Notes under the pieces: model-generated
Database searches by the model: none
What the model was told of the DNA's origin: nothing
Seen by the model: the letters and a program-made list of their open reading frames with translations, nothing else
Assembly (NCBI RefSeq): GCF_003253115.1
Contig: NZ_QEQF01000009.1
Coordinates: 19,601 to 83,600, forward strand
DNA length: 64,000 bases
Direction of reading: 5' to 3'
From: Haemophilus_A paraphrohaemolyticus_A
Lineage (GTDB): Bacteria; Pseudomonadota; Gammaproteobacteria; Enterobacterales; Pasteurellaceae
Made by a program: the position numbers and the translations under genes
Shown: positions 9,168 through 18,762 of the stretch, one piece after another
Layout of the letters: each line of letters opens with the position of its first letter
Position numbering within the stretch: the first letter of the stretch is position 1

Positions 9168-9445
9168 CTTTTATCCTTTAAGTGCTTGGAAATATAACAA
9201 ATCGTTCAAACTTTCAACAAAACTGTATGAAAATCTAGAAAAACTTGGCTATTTTACACAATTTTATGCTTTCTCTGAACCACTTTAACGAATTGTTTAT
9301 GTGATCCGAGCTGTTGTTTGGGCAAAATCAATCTTCTTACTTGAAGCAATTGGCTTTATCTTTACTTTTTTGTTTAAACTGTTAGAGTTATTCCAAATTT
9401 TAACCTGTAACTTGGTTCTTAAAATCCACTAGAAGGGATTAGGAA

Positions 9446-11929
9446 GTGAAAAATCTAACGTCAATCACCACGCATTCAGATCGTTCTCATCATATTGATG
9501 CAATGCTGGCTCAAGCAATTGAGAAAATTGATGCGTTAGATCAACATCGTATTCAGCGTGCATTGGCATCAAATAATACCCACTTTAAGCACGTTTTTTA
9601 TTTATTACCTCTGCTGTTGCATTATAACCTACCCGAACTTCCTGCCTATGTCGAAAATGCCCCACATGGGCTCGCCAAATTTACGTTTAATCCCTATCAG
9701 AAACGTTTTTTTAATACTCTTATTTCTGAAACCGAACGCAAAGAAGTTACTGATTACGCCTTTGATGGGCTTTATTCAATGGGAAGTACAGGCTCTATCG
9801 TGCAAACAACTAAATCTGATTTAGATTTATGGCTTTGCTATTCTCAAGAGTTGAACCAAGAGGCTTACCAACTTATCGAGCAAAAACTAGCCAAATTAAC
9901 CCAATGGGCGAAAGGGTTAGGCATTGAAGTCAATTTCTATTTGATGAACCCAGAATGCTTCAAAGATAATCACCATAACTACGGCGTAAGCGAAGAGCAC
10001 AGTGGCTCAGCACAACATTTTTTCTTACTTGATGAGTTTTATCGTTCAGCAGTTCGCCTGGCGGGTAAACGCCTACTTTGGTTGCATTTACCTGATAATG
10101 CCTATAAAAAAGCGATTAAATCAAAAAAAATAGATCTGAACGAATGGATCGATTTCGGTGATTTTTCCTCACTTTCTACCTCCGAATTTTTTGGAGCAAG
10201 TTTATGGCAGCTTTATAAAGGGATCGAAAGCCCTTACAAGTCGGCAATCAAAATTTTGTTGTTGGAAAGCTACGCCCAAACCTACCCAGAAACCAAGCTT
10301 ATTTCAAAACAATTTAAGCAAAAACTATTGGACAACAAAACGGAGCATTATCACTTCGACCCTTATTTGGCAATGCTTGAGCAAGTAACAGATTACCTTA
10401 AAGATCGCAAAGAATTATCAAGATTAGACCGCTTGCGTCAATGTTTTTACCTCAAAGCCAAAGAAGGAAAAGTACTATACAACTGGCGTGAGCGTGAATT
10501 ACAAGCCTTAATTAAGCATTGGGGCTGGAATGCACAACAGATTGCATTATTAAACGATCGCCCAAAGTGGAAGATGAAACAGGCAATCGTGCAAGATAAA
10601 ATGCTGGTAGAACAGCTTTTACAAAGTTATCGCAATTTAATCAATTTTGCCCGTAAATTCCATATTGATCCAAGCATCATGACGAACGATACCGACATTT
10701 TAATGCGTAAGCTCTATTCAGTTTTTGAAATGCTGCCTGGTAAAGTCACCTTGCTAAATCCGCATATTACGCCTGATTTATCGGAACAAAATATTACTTT
10801 TATTGAAGCCCAAGAAGGTTCGGCAATGAAAGCGGGTTGGTATTTGATTAACCAATCACCTAAAAGTACCTACGACTCCTCACAGCGCTTTGTGCAATAC
10901 AACAAAAATTTGCATAAACTGGTGGCGTGGGCATATTTCAACGGCGTGATTACCGTGAGTACCAAATTACACGTGGTTAGCCGACATATTGATTTACAGA
11001 AACTTCGTCAATTTATTACCGATCTACGACTCTTTTTCCCCGTTTCTGCTCCGAAAATCAGCGAAAATGAATTATTGCATCCAAACGAAATTCGTAGCCT
11101 TATTTTAGCGATTAACCTGACAAACGACCCAACGCAACACTTTGCCGATATTCGCCGCGATTTCCACTCCAGCGACTTATTCAGTTTTAATGCTTTTGAG
11201 CAAAATTTGGTGGGCAGCGTGAGCATTATCTACCGCAATATGTGGAATGAAATCCGTACCCAACATTTTGAGGGCGAGCAAGCAGTTTTGAATGCGTTGA
11301 AGTTGCTTTCCAACAAAATCTACCGCGATTCAGCACCTCCGCAATCGGTCAATGTGTTCTGTTATAGCAAACAGTTCCGCAGCGAGTTGCGGGAAACCAT
11401 CGCGGATCTGGTGCATCGCTGCATTTCAGTACAAACAGGATCGATTTATGCGAATACATTTAATACGGTGAAAGTGGCAGGCAGAACTTGGCAGCTCGTG
11501 TTTAGCGATAAGAATGTAAAAATTAAACCTGTAGCAGAACAAGCGGTCGAAAAAGTAAAACGTCTTACTACATTAAGCCATTTAAGCAAAAAAGGTGAAA
11601 ATCGCGTGGTGGTTTACCCAAGTGAAATCAATGATTTCGCCAGCGAAGGCTTCTTACAATTCTTCTTTGAAGATGGCAAAAATGGATGCTTTCACGTCTA
11701 TATTTTAGACGAAAATAATCATATCGAAAGCTACACTAGCTGCAACGGTACAAAAGAGGAAAAAATTCGAGAAATCAACCGCTTGTATGCCGAGCAATAT
11801 CTTGAAAATGACCAAAACAGCATTTTTAACTACCCGCAATTCTACCAACTTTTAGAAGAAGGAGAGGAGGTGAAAATCGTGCCATTCCAAAGTAGGCAGC
11901 ATAGGGAATTTATGCAACAAAAAAAATAG
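9446..11929 (+). CDS. cyaA: Adenylate cyclase, class I
   Basis: 827-residue class I (enterobacterial-type) adenylate cyclase making cAMP for CRP. The N-terminal catalytic domain has the nucleotidyltransferase motif GSTGSIVQTTKSDLDLWLCY at about 111-130, with the paired Asp residues for metal. The C-terminal half is the regulatory region linked to glucose-PTS control. The start is GTG behind AGGA, a weak start codon typical of cyaA and a known way to keep its level low. The 278-bp upstream gap to fabB holds its promoter; I saw no clear CRP site there. Confidence 0.96.
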   Translation: MKNLTSITTHSDRSHHIDAMLAQAIEKIDALDQHRIQRALASNNTHFKHVFYLLPLLLHYNLPELPAYVENAPHGLAKFTFNPYQKRFFNTLISETERKEVTDYAFDGLYSMGSTGSIVQTTKSDLDLWLCYSQELNQEAYQLIEQKLAKLTQWAKGLGIEVNFYLMNPECFKDNHHNYGVSEEHSGSAQHFFLLDEFYRSAVRLAGKRLLWLHLPDNAYKKAIKSKKIDLNEWIDFGDFSSLSTSEFFGASLWQLYKGIESPYKSAIKILLLESYAQTYPETKLISKQFKQKLLDNKTEHYHFDPYLAMLEQVTDYLKDRKELSRLDRLRQCFYLKAKEGKVLYNWRERELQALIKHWGWNAQQIALLNDRPKWKMKQAIVQDKMLVEQLLQSYRNLINFARKFHIDPSIMTNDTDILMRKLYSVFEMLPGKVTLLNPHITPDLSEQNITFIEAQEGSAMKAGWYLINQSPKSTYDSSQRFVQYNKNLHKLVAWAYFNGVITVSTKLHVVSRHIDLQKLRQFITDLRLFFPVSAPKISENELLHPNEIRSLILAINLTNDPTQHFADIRRDFHSSDLFSFNAFEQNLVGSVSIIYRNMWNEIRTQHFEGEQAVLNALKLLSNKIYRDSAPPQSVNVFCYSKQFRSELRETIADLVHRCISVQTGSIYANTFNTVKVAGRTWQLVFSDKNVKIKPVAEQAVEKVKRLTTLSHLSKKGENRVVVYPSEINDFASEGFLQFFFEDGKNGCFHVYILDENNHIESYTSCNGTKEEKIREINRLYAEQYLENDQNSIFNYPQFYQLLEEGEEVKIVPFQSRQHREFMQQKK
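11539..11548 (+). repeat. DNA uptake signal sequence
   Basis: Perfect Apl-type 10-mer ACAAGCGGTC inside cyaA. Confidence 0.85.
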
Positions 11930-11937
11930 AATTTTCT

Positions 11938-12918
11938 TTAGAACGTTGTGTTCTCTACAAACTTCAACGCATCTTCCATTACCGAGATATTCGCGCCCGC
12001 TTTGCACGCATTTTCGCTTAAATGGCGGCGCCACTGTCTTGCTCCTTTGCAATTTTGGAATGCACCAAGCATATGGCGAACAATGTGATTGAGGTAAACG
12101 CCTTTCGCTAATTCCTTTTCAATATAAGGCAACATCTTTTCCACTGCTTCTCGGGCAGTGACAAGCGGTCGATTTTCGCCAAAAATTTGCGAGTCAATTT
12201 CTCCCAATAATGAAGGATTTTGATAAGCCTCGCGCCCTACCATCACACCATCAACGAATTGAAGATGATGTTTAATTTCTTCAATGGTCTTAATACCGCC
12301 ATTGATGGAGATGTTAAGATGTGAAAAATCACGCTTGAGCTGATAAACGCGCTCATAATCAAGCGGTGGAATTTCTCGATTTTCTTTCGGGCTTAAGCCA
12401 GAAAGCCATGCTTTACGAGCGTGCACGATAAAATCGTTCGAATAAGGTTGCACTTTTTCGATAAAATCGCAGAGAAATTCGTAGTTGTCTAAATCGTTAA
12501 TCCCGATGCGATGTTTAACAGTGACAGGGATTTGGACTGCATCTTGCATTGCTTTAATGCAGTCTGCAACTAAATCGGCTTTACCCATCAAACAGGCACC
12601 AAACATGCCATTTTGTACGCGATCAGACGGGCAACCTACGTTTAAATTCACTTCCGCATAACCGCGTTCTTCTACCAATTTTGCACAATGTGCCAGCTGT
12701 TTTGGATCGCTTCCGCCTAATTGCAATGCTACTGGGTTTTCAGCAGGATTATACTCCAACAGATCATATTTGGCGTGAATGATTGCTGGAGCGGTGATCA
12801 TTTCGGTATAAAGCAAAGCATGTTGGCTAAATTGGCGATGAAAATAACGACAATGACGCGTGGTCCAATCCAACATAGGGGCAACGGAAAATCGCCCTGA
12901 GTAAACATTTTTTTGCAT
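11938..12918 (-). CDS. dusA: tRNA-dihydrouridine(20/20a) synthase
   Basis: 326-residue flavoenzyme reducing U20/U20a in the tRNA D-loop. FMN-binding TIM barrel starts with FSVAPMLDWTTRHCR. The catalytic Cys sits in NVGCPSDRVQNGMFGACLM (about residue 93), VTVKHRIGIND supplies FMN-phosphate and uridine contacts, and INGGIKT plus DGVMVGREAYQNP close the barrel. The C-terminal helical domain contains HMLGAFQNCKGARQWRR, typical of DusA rather than DusB or DusC. It converges with cyaA with only 8 bp between stop codons. Confidence 0.95.
   Translation of the reverse strand: MQKNVYSGRFSVAPMLDWTTRHCRYFHRQFSQHALLYTEMITAPAIIHAKYDLLEYNPAENPVALQLGGSDPKQLAHCAKLVEERGYAEVNLNVGCPSDRVQNGMFGACLMGKADLVADCIKAMQDAVQIPVTVKHRIGINDLDNYEFLCDFIEKVQPYSNDFIVHARKAWLSGLSPKENREIPPLDYERVYQLKRDFSHLNISINGGIKTIEEIKHHLQFVDGVMVGREAYQNPSLLGEIDSQIFGENRPLVTAREAVEKMLPYIEKELAKGVYLNHIVRHMLGAFQNCKGARQWRRHLSENACKAGANISVMEDALKFVENTTF
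12161..12170 (+). repeat. DNA uptake signal sequence
   Basis: Perfect ACAAGCGGTC inside dusA. Confidence 0.85.
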
Positions 12919-13093
12919 AGTTTTATTGGTTAAAAGCGGTTAAATTTTTTGAGCGCTTTGCAAACGATTTTAGAAATATAACCACTTGTAATAAGTGTGA
13001 AAAATGGCGAGATAATACTACAAATCAAATGATTTTGCTTTAATTTCCTATAAAAGTTTGAAAATCCGCATAAGATATCTACAAGATTAAACA

Positions 13094-13141
13094 ACACAAT
13101 ATCTTGTACTTTCACACCAATTCAAACACAAGATATAGAAT
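13094..13141. promoter_or_regulatory. Tandem NrdR boxes upstream of nrdBA
   Basis: ACACAATATCTTGTAC (13094-13109) and ACACAAGATATAGAAT (13126-13141) fit the NrdR consensus acaCwAtATaTwGtgt; the start-to-start distance of 32 bp is three helical turns, the usual spacing. NrdR represses ribonucleotide reductase operons when dATP is high. The sites lie in the 348-bp gap between dusA and nrdB; I see nothing else certain there. Confidence 0.8.
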
Positions 13142-13266
13142 GAATTTATCTAAAAGATTTTTTCCTTTATAAATCAATAAACTATTAAAAATAGTGATTT
13201 GTCAAGACTTGTTCTTACCAAAGAAATTACCTAGAATCCTCGCCCAGTTTCTCCCTCAATTAAATT

Positions 13267-14268
13267 ATGGAAAAGATAGAGCAAAGTATGAAAAGACGTA
13301 ATCTTTTTGAAAAGCGCTTGAACATCAAGCCATACGAATACCCAGAACTGCTTGAGTTTAAAGATGCTATCCGCCACTCATATTGGTTACACACCGAGTT
13401 CAATTTTACAGGTGATATTCAAGATTATCGCGCCACTATTAGCGACCATGAACGCCACGTTTTAACACGCGCAATGCTGGCGATTTCACAGGTAGAAGTG
13501 AATGTAAAACGTTTCTGGGGTGAGCTCTATCGTTATTTCCCAAAACCTGAAATGGACGATGTGGGCGGTACTTTTGCTGAATCAGAAGTTCGCCACAAAG
13601 ATGCTTATTCATTCTTACTCGAAAAACTCGGTTTAAACGAGATGTTTAGCCAAATTCAAGAGATTGAACCACTTATGAACCGTATCCGCTATATGGAAGC
13701 GTTTATGAAAGATAAAGACGCGGGCAAAGGCGAGTTTGTGCTTTCATTAGTGCTTTTCTCACTGTTTGTTGAGCATATTTCGCTATTTGGTCAGTTCTTA
13801 ATTATGATGTCGTTCAATAAACATAAAAACTTGTTTAAAGGCATTTCAAACGCGGTTGAAGCAACTTCAAAAGAAGAAGAAATTCACGGTAAATTTGGAA
13901 TTGCGTTATACGAAATTTTACGTGATGAGCATTCAGAATTATTTACAGACGAGTTCTTTGTTGAATTAAAAACTTTATCTGATCAAGCATTTGAGGCTGA
14001 AAAAGGCATTTTAGATTGGATTTTTGAAGACGGTGATTTGAGCTTTATTAGCAAAGAAACTGTGCTTAATTATATTAAAAGCCGCTATAACAACTCATTA
14101 ACGACATTAGGTTTAGAGCCTCCATACGACATCAATCCTGAGTTATTAAAAGAAACTGAGTGGTTTGATATTGAAATTCTTTCAACGAAAGAAACAGATT
14201 TCTTTAACAAACGTAGTACCGATTATAGTAAAAAAATGAAACAGATTACCGCAGATGATTTATTCTAA
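13267..14268 (+). CDS. nrdB: Class I ribonucleotide reductase, beta (radical) subunit
   Basis: 333-residue R2 subunit that makes the tyrosyl radical for nucleotide reduction. Metal ligands can be placed: Glu77 (SQVEVNVKRFW), Glu107 and His110 (ESEVRH), Glu169 (LFVEHI), Glu204 and His207 (EEEIH); the radical Tyr is Tyr114 (HKDAY). The first ligand being Glu and the SQVEV.VK.FWG pattern set it apart from E. coli NrdB and resemble the short beta subunits of Bacteroidetes and some phages, as I recall. No ATP-cone at the N-terminus. It overlaps nrdA by 14 bp, so the two are likely translationally coupled. Met8 (13288) is an alternative start; neither has a strong ribosome site. Confidence 0.88.
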   Translation: MEKIEQSMKRRNLFEKRLNIKPYEYPELLEFKDAIRHSYWLHTEFNFTGDIQDYRATISDHERHVLTRAMLAISQVEVNVKRFWGELYRYFPKPEMDDVGGTFAESEVRHKDAYSFLLEKLGLNEMFSQIQEIEPLMNRIRYMEAFMKDKDAGKGEFVLSLVLFSLFVEHISLFGQFLIMMSFNKHKNLFKGISNAVEATSKEEEIHGKFGIALYEILRDEHSELFTDEFFVELKTLSDQAFEAEKGILDWIFEDGDLSFISKETVLNYIKSRYNNSLTTLGLEPPYDINPELLKETEWFDIEILSTKETDFFNKRSTDYSKKMKQITADDLF

Positions 14269-15919
14269 TTCTCGCCCCGATTTTGCATGGCTAAATGAAG
14301 ATAGCCGTTTATTCTTACAACGTGGTTACTTGCTTGAGGGCACAACCGCTTTAGACCGTATTCGTTATATTGCTGAACACGCTGAACGTAAACTTGGCAT
14401 TGAAGGCTATGCGGATAAATTCTATCACTATATGGCTCGAGGCTATTTTTCACTCTCTTCTCCAATTTGGTCTAACTTTGGTTTAGATCGCGGTTTGCCA
14501 ATTTCTTGTTTTGGTAGCTACATTGGTGACTCAATCCATGAAATTATGGAAACCACTGCAGAAGTGGGGATGATGAGCAAAATTGGCGGCGGTACATCAG
14601 GTTATTTTGGTGATATTCGTCCACGTGGTTCTGCTATCAAAAATAATGGTAAATCGGACGGTTCATTTAACTTCAGCAAGCTATTTGATACTGTAATTGA
14701 TGTGATTTCACAAGGTACATCACGTAAAGGTCAATTTGCGGGCTATATCGACATCGAACACGGCGATATTGATGAGTGGTTAGACATTCACACTGAAGGT
14801 AATCCAATCCAATTGATGTACTACGGCGTTTGTGTAGGACACGATTGGTTAGAATCAATGAAATCAGGCGATCCATACAAACGCCAGCTTTGGGCAAAAT
14901 TACTACAACGCAAAACCGAAACTGGGATTCCATATTTATTCTTTAAAGATAATGCGAACGCAGGTCGCCCTGATGTCTATAAAGATAAAAATATGACGGT
15001 TCACGCTTCAAACTTGTGTACTGAAATTATGTTGCCATCCAGCTCAGATGAGAGTTTCGTTTGTTGCTTATCTTCTATGAATTTGCTCTATTTTGATGAG
15101 TGGAAGGACACAGATGCTCCTGAAGTATTAACTTATTTCTTAGATGTGGTAATGAGCGAATTTATTGAGAAAAGTAACGAAATTCCATTCTTACATCGTG
15201 CGAATAAGTTTGCTCGTCGCCATCGTGCATTAGGCTTAGGCGTATTAGGTTGGCATAGTTACTTGCAAGCGAACAACATTGCGTTTGATAGCTTCCAAGC
15301 AATGCAAAAAAACAACGAAGTGTTCCGTACTTTACAAGAGAAAACGTTGAAAGCATCACAAGAACTAGCACAACGTTTTGGTGAGCCTGAAATTTTAAAA
15401 GGGTATGGTCGCCGCAATACGACATTGATGTCAATTGCACCAACCAAATCAAGTAGTTTTATTTTGGGCAGCGTGTCACCATCCGTTGAGCCGTTTAAAT
15501 CAAACTACTATGTGAAAGATTTAGCGAAGATCAAAACTATTTACAAGAATCCATTCTTAGAGAAATTACTCAAAGAAAAAGGCTTAGATAACGAAGAAAT
15601 TTGGGAATCTATCTTACATAATGATGGCTCTGTGCAACATTTAGCACAATTAACCGATGAAGAGAAGGAGGTATTCAAAACCTTCTCTGAAATCAGCCAG
15701 TTAAGCGTTATTCAACAAGCAGCACAACGCCAAAAATACATCGACCAAGGCCAAAGTATTAACATTATGGTTCATCCTGCAACACCTGCAAAAGATTTGA
15801 ACCAGTTATACTTAACCGCAGAAGAGTTAGGTTTAAAATCAATTTACTACCAATACTCAATGAGTGCAGCACAGGTATTTAACCGCAACTTGTTAAGTTG
15901 CTCAAGCTGTGAAGGTTAA
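14255..15919 (+). CDS. nrdA: Class I ribonucleotide reductase, alpha (catalytic) subunit, short form
   Basis: 554-residue catalytic R1 subunit. Active-site residues are present: Cys in PISCFG (about 84), Asn-x-Cys-x-Glu in NLCTEI (about 256-260), partner Cys in FVCCLSSMNL, the radical-transfer pair in IYYQY (about 531) and C-terminal redox pair CSSC near the end. It is about 200 residues shorter than E. coli NrdA because the N-terminal ATP-cone is absent, so classical dATP feedback at the activity site should be missing. Gene order is nrdB then nrdA, the reverse of the enterobacterial operon. Catalytic residues are intact, so it is probably functional. Confidence 0.9.
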   Translation: MIYSNSRPDFAWLNEDSRLFLQRGYLLEGTTALDRIRYIAEHAERKLGIEGYADKFYHYMARGYFSLSSPIWSNFGLDRGLPISCFGSYIGDSIHEIMETTAEVGMMSKIGGGTSGYFGDIRPRGSAIKNNGKSDGSFNFSKLFDTVIDVISQGTSRKGQFAGYIDIEHGDIDEWLDIHTEGNPIQLMYYGVCVGHDWLESMKSGDPYKRQLWAKLLQRKTETGIPYLFFKDNANAGRPDVYKDKNMTVHASNLCTEIMLPSSSDESFVCCLSSMNLLYFDEWKDTDAPEVLTYFLDVVMSEFIEKSNEIPFLHRANKFARRHRALGLGVLGWHSYLQANNIAFDSFQAMQKNNEVFRTLQEKTLKASQELAQRFGEPEILKGYGRRNTTLMSIAPTKSSSFILGSVSPSVEPFKSNYYVKDLAKIKTIYKNPFLEKLLKEKGLDNEEIWESILHNDGSVQHLAQLTDEEKEVFKTFSEISQLSVIQQAAQRQKYIDQGQSINIMVHPATPAKDLNQLYLTAEELGLKSIYYQYSMSAAQVFNRNLLSCSSCEG

Positions 15920-15934
15920 ATAAATACAGATATA

Positions 15935-15969
15935 AAAATGGCTAAAAGATTAAATTCTTTTAGCCATTT
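15935..15969. terminator. Bidirectional terminator after nrdA
   Basis: 14-bp stem AAATGGCTAAAAGA/TCTTTTAGCCATTT with T runs on both sides; shared with the convergent lipoprotein gene. Confidence 0.88.
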
Positions 15970-15972
15970 TTG

Positions 15973-16752
15973 TTATCTATTTGCTTGCTTAGATTCACAT
16001 TGATTATCGATAACATCTTGTTCAGACATATAGGCATAACGACATAGACTTTTATAATATCGAATCTCATCTTTAGTTAATGGTCTCTGAGCGCCTACCC
16101 TCAACTCTTCTTCTGTAAAGTTACTAACTAAATGACTATTCTCATATGTTCCATCATTATTGGATTTATTATCTACTAAGCTTACTTTCTGATTCTCTAT
16201 TACAGAAGTTAAATTATGCTCATCTTTTGATTTAATATTTTTTGCAGCTCTTTTTTTTACTACCACATTTTTTTGAGATAATTGAGTTGGCTTAGAGACA
16301 TTTTTCTCTAACGCACTAACTCTAGTGTTCGATTTTATTTCTGATTTAACAGAAAGTTTTGTTTCTGGCTGAGCGGCTTTCTTCGAGTTTTCTTTTTTTA
16401 TTTCGGAAGCTTTTTTTACAGGTGCAATATTCGTTTCGGATGTTATTTGGGGTTCTTTTTCTGATATTGGTTGATTAACAGAGATCAACTCATTCACTAT
16501 TTCTTTATGAATGACCTCTTTTGGAAGTTCAGTCTCTTTTATACTCTTAATTTCTTTAGGCAAAAGATCTTTTTCAGGTTTTGCAGTTTCTTCGTTTTTT
16601 TCTACCGCTTGCACTGGTTTTTCTTCTGCATTCGTTGTTGCAGATTGCTTCATATTATCTGAAGGATTTTGTTGTAATCTTGATTCAATTGAACGATCAC
16701 AAGCAACAAGAAAGGCAATACCAACCCCACCTAAAACCAACATCTTTTTCAT
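15973..16752 (-). CDS. Lys/Glu-rich lipoprotein of unknown function
   Basis: 259 residues. The lipobox LVAC puts a lipidated Cys at about residue 18, followed by DR. Residues 40-200 are low-complexity and rich in Lys, Glu, Ser and Val, with little hydrophobic core, suggesting a disordered linker reaching across the periplasm. The last 50 residues (ELRVGAQRPLTKDEIRYYKSLCRYAYMSEQD) look folded and contain two Cys. I do not recognise the family. It could be an envelope anchor in the style of other long lipoproteins; this is inference. Confidence 0.6.
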   Translation of the reverse strand: MKKMLVLGGVGIAFLVACDRSIESRLQQNPSDNMKQSATTNAEEKPVQAVEKNEETAKPEKDLLPKEIKSIKETELPKEVIHKEIVNELISVNQPISEKEPQITSETNIAPVKKASEIKKENSKKAAQPETKLSVKSEIKSNTRVSALEKNVSKPTQLSQKNVVVKKRAAKNIKSKDEHNLTSVIENQKVSLVDNKSNNDGTYENSHLVSNFTEEELRVGAQRPLTKDEIRYYKSLCRYAYMSEQDVIDNQCESKQANR

Positions 16753-16779
16753 TTTATATCCTTATAAACCGTTAAAAAT

Positions 16780-16804
16780 AAAATGAGCCAAAACGGCTCA
16801 TTTT
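16780..16804. terminator. Terminator after gorA
   Basis: 10-bp stem AAAATGAGCC/GGCTCATTTT with a 5-nt loop, followed on the minus strand by TATTTTTAAC. Confidence 0.82.
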
Positions 16805-16814
16805 ATAATATTTT

Positions 16815-18185
16815 TTAACGCATTGTAACAAATTCTTCTGAACCTGTTGGGTGAATCGCCACCGTGTTATCAAAGTCTGCTTTGGTTGCCCCCATTTTGA
16901 TTGCTACCGCAAATCCTTGAATCATCTCATCAACCCCAAAGCCGATACCATGTAAACCGACAACTTTCTCTTCTGGTCCAACACACACTAACTTCATTCG
17001 GCAAGGTTGGCGATGTTGTGTTACTGCAGTATACATTGCCGTGAACGAAGATTTGTACACTTTCACGTTTGCTTCGCCATATTGTTCAATCGCTTGAGGT
17101 TCGGTTAAGCCAACAGCGCCAATTGGCGGATGGCTGAATATGACAGTTGGCACAAGGTTGTAATCTAAATGTTCATTTGGTTTATTATTGAATAGGCGCT
17201 CAGATAAACGGCGACCCGCAGCTACTGCAACCGGCGTTAATTCAATACCACCTTCGATAATATCACCCACAGCGTAAATACCTTCTACATTGGTGTTTTG
17301 GAATTTATCGACGATGATTTGACCACGCTCGTTTGTTTTTACACCTGTTACTTCAAGATTGATCACATCTGTTGCAGGCTCACGACCGATTGCCCAAATA
17401 AGGCTATCTACTATCGTTTCTCGACCATCTTTGAGTTTTAATGTGAGTGAGCCATCGGCATTTTTCACTACTTTTTCTGGCAGTGCATGTGTGTGTAAAT
17501 GAATGCTATCTTGTTCCATCACTTGCATCAAGGCTTCTAAAATATAAGGATCTTGATTACGTAATGGTGCATGTTGGCGGACAAACAAATGCGTTTCTGT
17601 TCCTAAGCTATTAAACACGCCCGCGATTTCTACCGCAATGTAACCCGCACCTACAACCGCTACGCGTTTTGGCAATGCATTTAATGCAAACACACCATCT
17701 GAAGTGATACCATACTCAGCCCCTTCAATTGCTGGAATGCTTGGACGACCGCCTGTCGCGATTAAAATGTGATCTGCGGTGACTAATTCAGTTGAGCCAT
17801 CTGCATAAGTCACTTCAATCGTTTTCGCATCTTTAAAACGTGCAAAACCATTTAAGACATCGACATTATTTTTCGCTAATACATTATTGTATGAAGTATG
17901 AATACGACCGATATACGCTTGGCGGCTTTCTACCAATTTTGCGTAATCAAAGCCTTTCACTTCTACATCAAAACCGTAATCCGGCGCATATTGATTGATT
18001 GCATCCGCAATATGAGCACCGTAGAACATCACTTTTTTCGGCACACAGCCTACGTTTACACAAGTTCCGCCTAAATGTTTTGCTTCAATAATCGCACATT
18101 TTTTACCATAGCTTGCTGCACGGTTAATAGAAGCAATACCGCCTGAACCGCCGCCGATAGCAACGTAGTCGTAATGTTTAGTCAT
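16815..18185 (-). CDS. gorA: Glutathione reductase
   Basis: 456-residue FAD flavoprotein reducing glutathione disulfide with NADPH in the cytoplasm. FAD motif GGGSGGIASINRAA at the N-terminus; redox pair in GGTCVNVGCVPKK (about 39-51); NADPH-binding GAGYIAVEIAGVFNSLG with the downstream Arg (FVRQH) that favours NADPH; the C-terminal HPTGSEEFVTMR carries the catalytic His-Glu pair. Length and all motifs are standard. Single gene, read toward the terminator at 16780. Confidence 0.96.
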   Translation of the reverse strand: MTKHYDYVAIGGGSGGIASINRAASYGKKCAIIEAKHLGGTCVNVGCVPKKVMFYGAHIADAINQYAPDYGFDVEVKGFDYAKLVESRQAYIGRIHTSYNNVLAKNNVDVLNGFARFKDAKTIEVTYADGSTELVTADHILIATGGRPSIPAIEGAEYGITSDGVFALNALPKRVAVVGAGYIAVEIAGVFNSLGTETHLFVRQHAPLRNQDPYILEALMQVMEQDSIHLHTHALPEKVVKNADGSLTLKLKDGRETIVDSLIWAIGREPATDVINLEVTGVKTNERGQIIVDKFQNTNVEGIYAVGDIIEGGIELTPVAVAAGRRLSERLFNNKPNEHLDYNLVPTVIFSHPPIGAVGLTEPQAIEQYGEANVKVYKSSFTAMYTAVTQHRQPCRMKLVCVGPEEKVVGLHGIGFGVDEMIQGFAVAIKMGATKADFDNTVAIHPTGSEEFVTMR

Positions 18186-18274
18186 TTGTTATTCCTTAAT
18201 TGATAAAATAAAAGCGGTCTGATTTTAACCACTTTTTGCAAAAATGTATTGAATTATTGTGATAGGTTACAAGC

Positions 18275-18754
18275 CTAAATATTTTGGCGAGGTACCGCAT
18301 TTGCGTAGCCGAATTGTCGCCACGCTTCATAAACGACCACAGCAACTGAGTTCGATAAATTCATACTGCGACTATCTTTACACATCGGAATACGAATTTT
18401 TTGTGATATTGGTAATGTGTCCAAAATATCTTTGGGGATGCCTCGGCTTTCAGGGCCGAACATCAAAAAATCACCCAGTTCATAGTGCACATCGCTATGA
18501 TTCGGTTCCCCTTTTGTAGTTAAAGCAAAGAGACGTTTTGGCTTCGCCGTTGCTAAAAAATCCTCGAAATTCTTATATTTTTTAATGTCCACAAACTCGT
18601 GATAATCCAAGCCAGAACGTTTTAATTTTTTATCGTCCCACGTAAATCCAAGTGGCTCAATCATATGTAAACGGAAACCACAGTTTGCACAAAGTCGGAT
18701 AATATTGCCACTATTTTGCGGAATTTCAGGTTCATATAACACAATATCTAACAT
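18275..18754 (-). CDS. trmL: tRNA (cytidine(34)-2'-O)-methyltransferase
   Basis: 159-residue SPOUT methyltransferase (YibK/TrmL) that methylates the ribose of wobble C34/U34 in tRNA-Leu isoacceptors. N-terminal LYEPEIPQNSGNIIRLCANCG, the knotted SAM site FGPESRGIP, and C-terminal IPMCKDSRSMNLSNSVAVVVYEAWRQ are diagnostic. It starts 8 bp after the mnmA stop, so the two tRNA-modification genes form an operon. Its likely targets include the tRNA-Leu type encoded in this window. Confidence 0.95.
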   Translation of the reverse strand: MLDIVLYEPEIPQNSGNIIRLCANCGFRLHMIEPLGFTWDDKKLKRSGLDYHEFVDIKKYKNFEDFLATAKPKRLFALTTKGEPNHSDVHYELGDFLMFGPESRGIPKDILDTLPISQKIRIPMCKDSRSMNLSNSVAVVVYEAWRQFGYANAVPRQNI

Positions 18755-18762
18755 ATTTTCCT

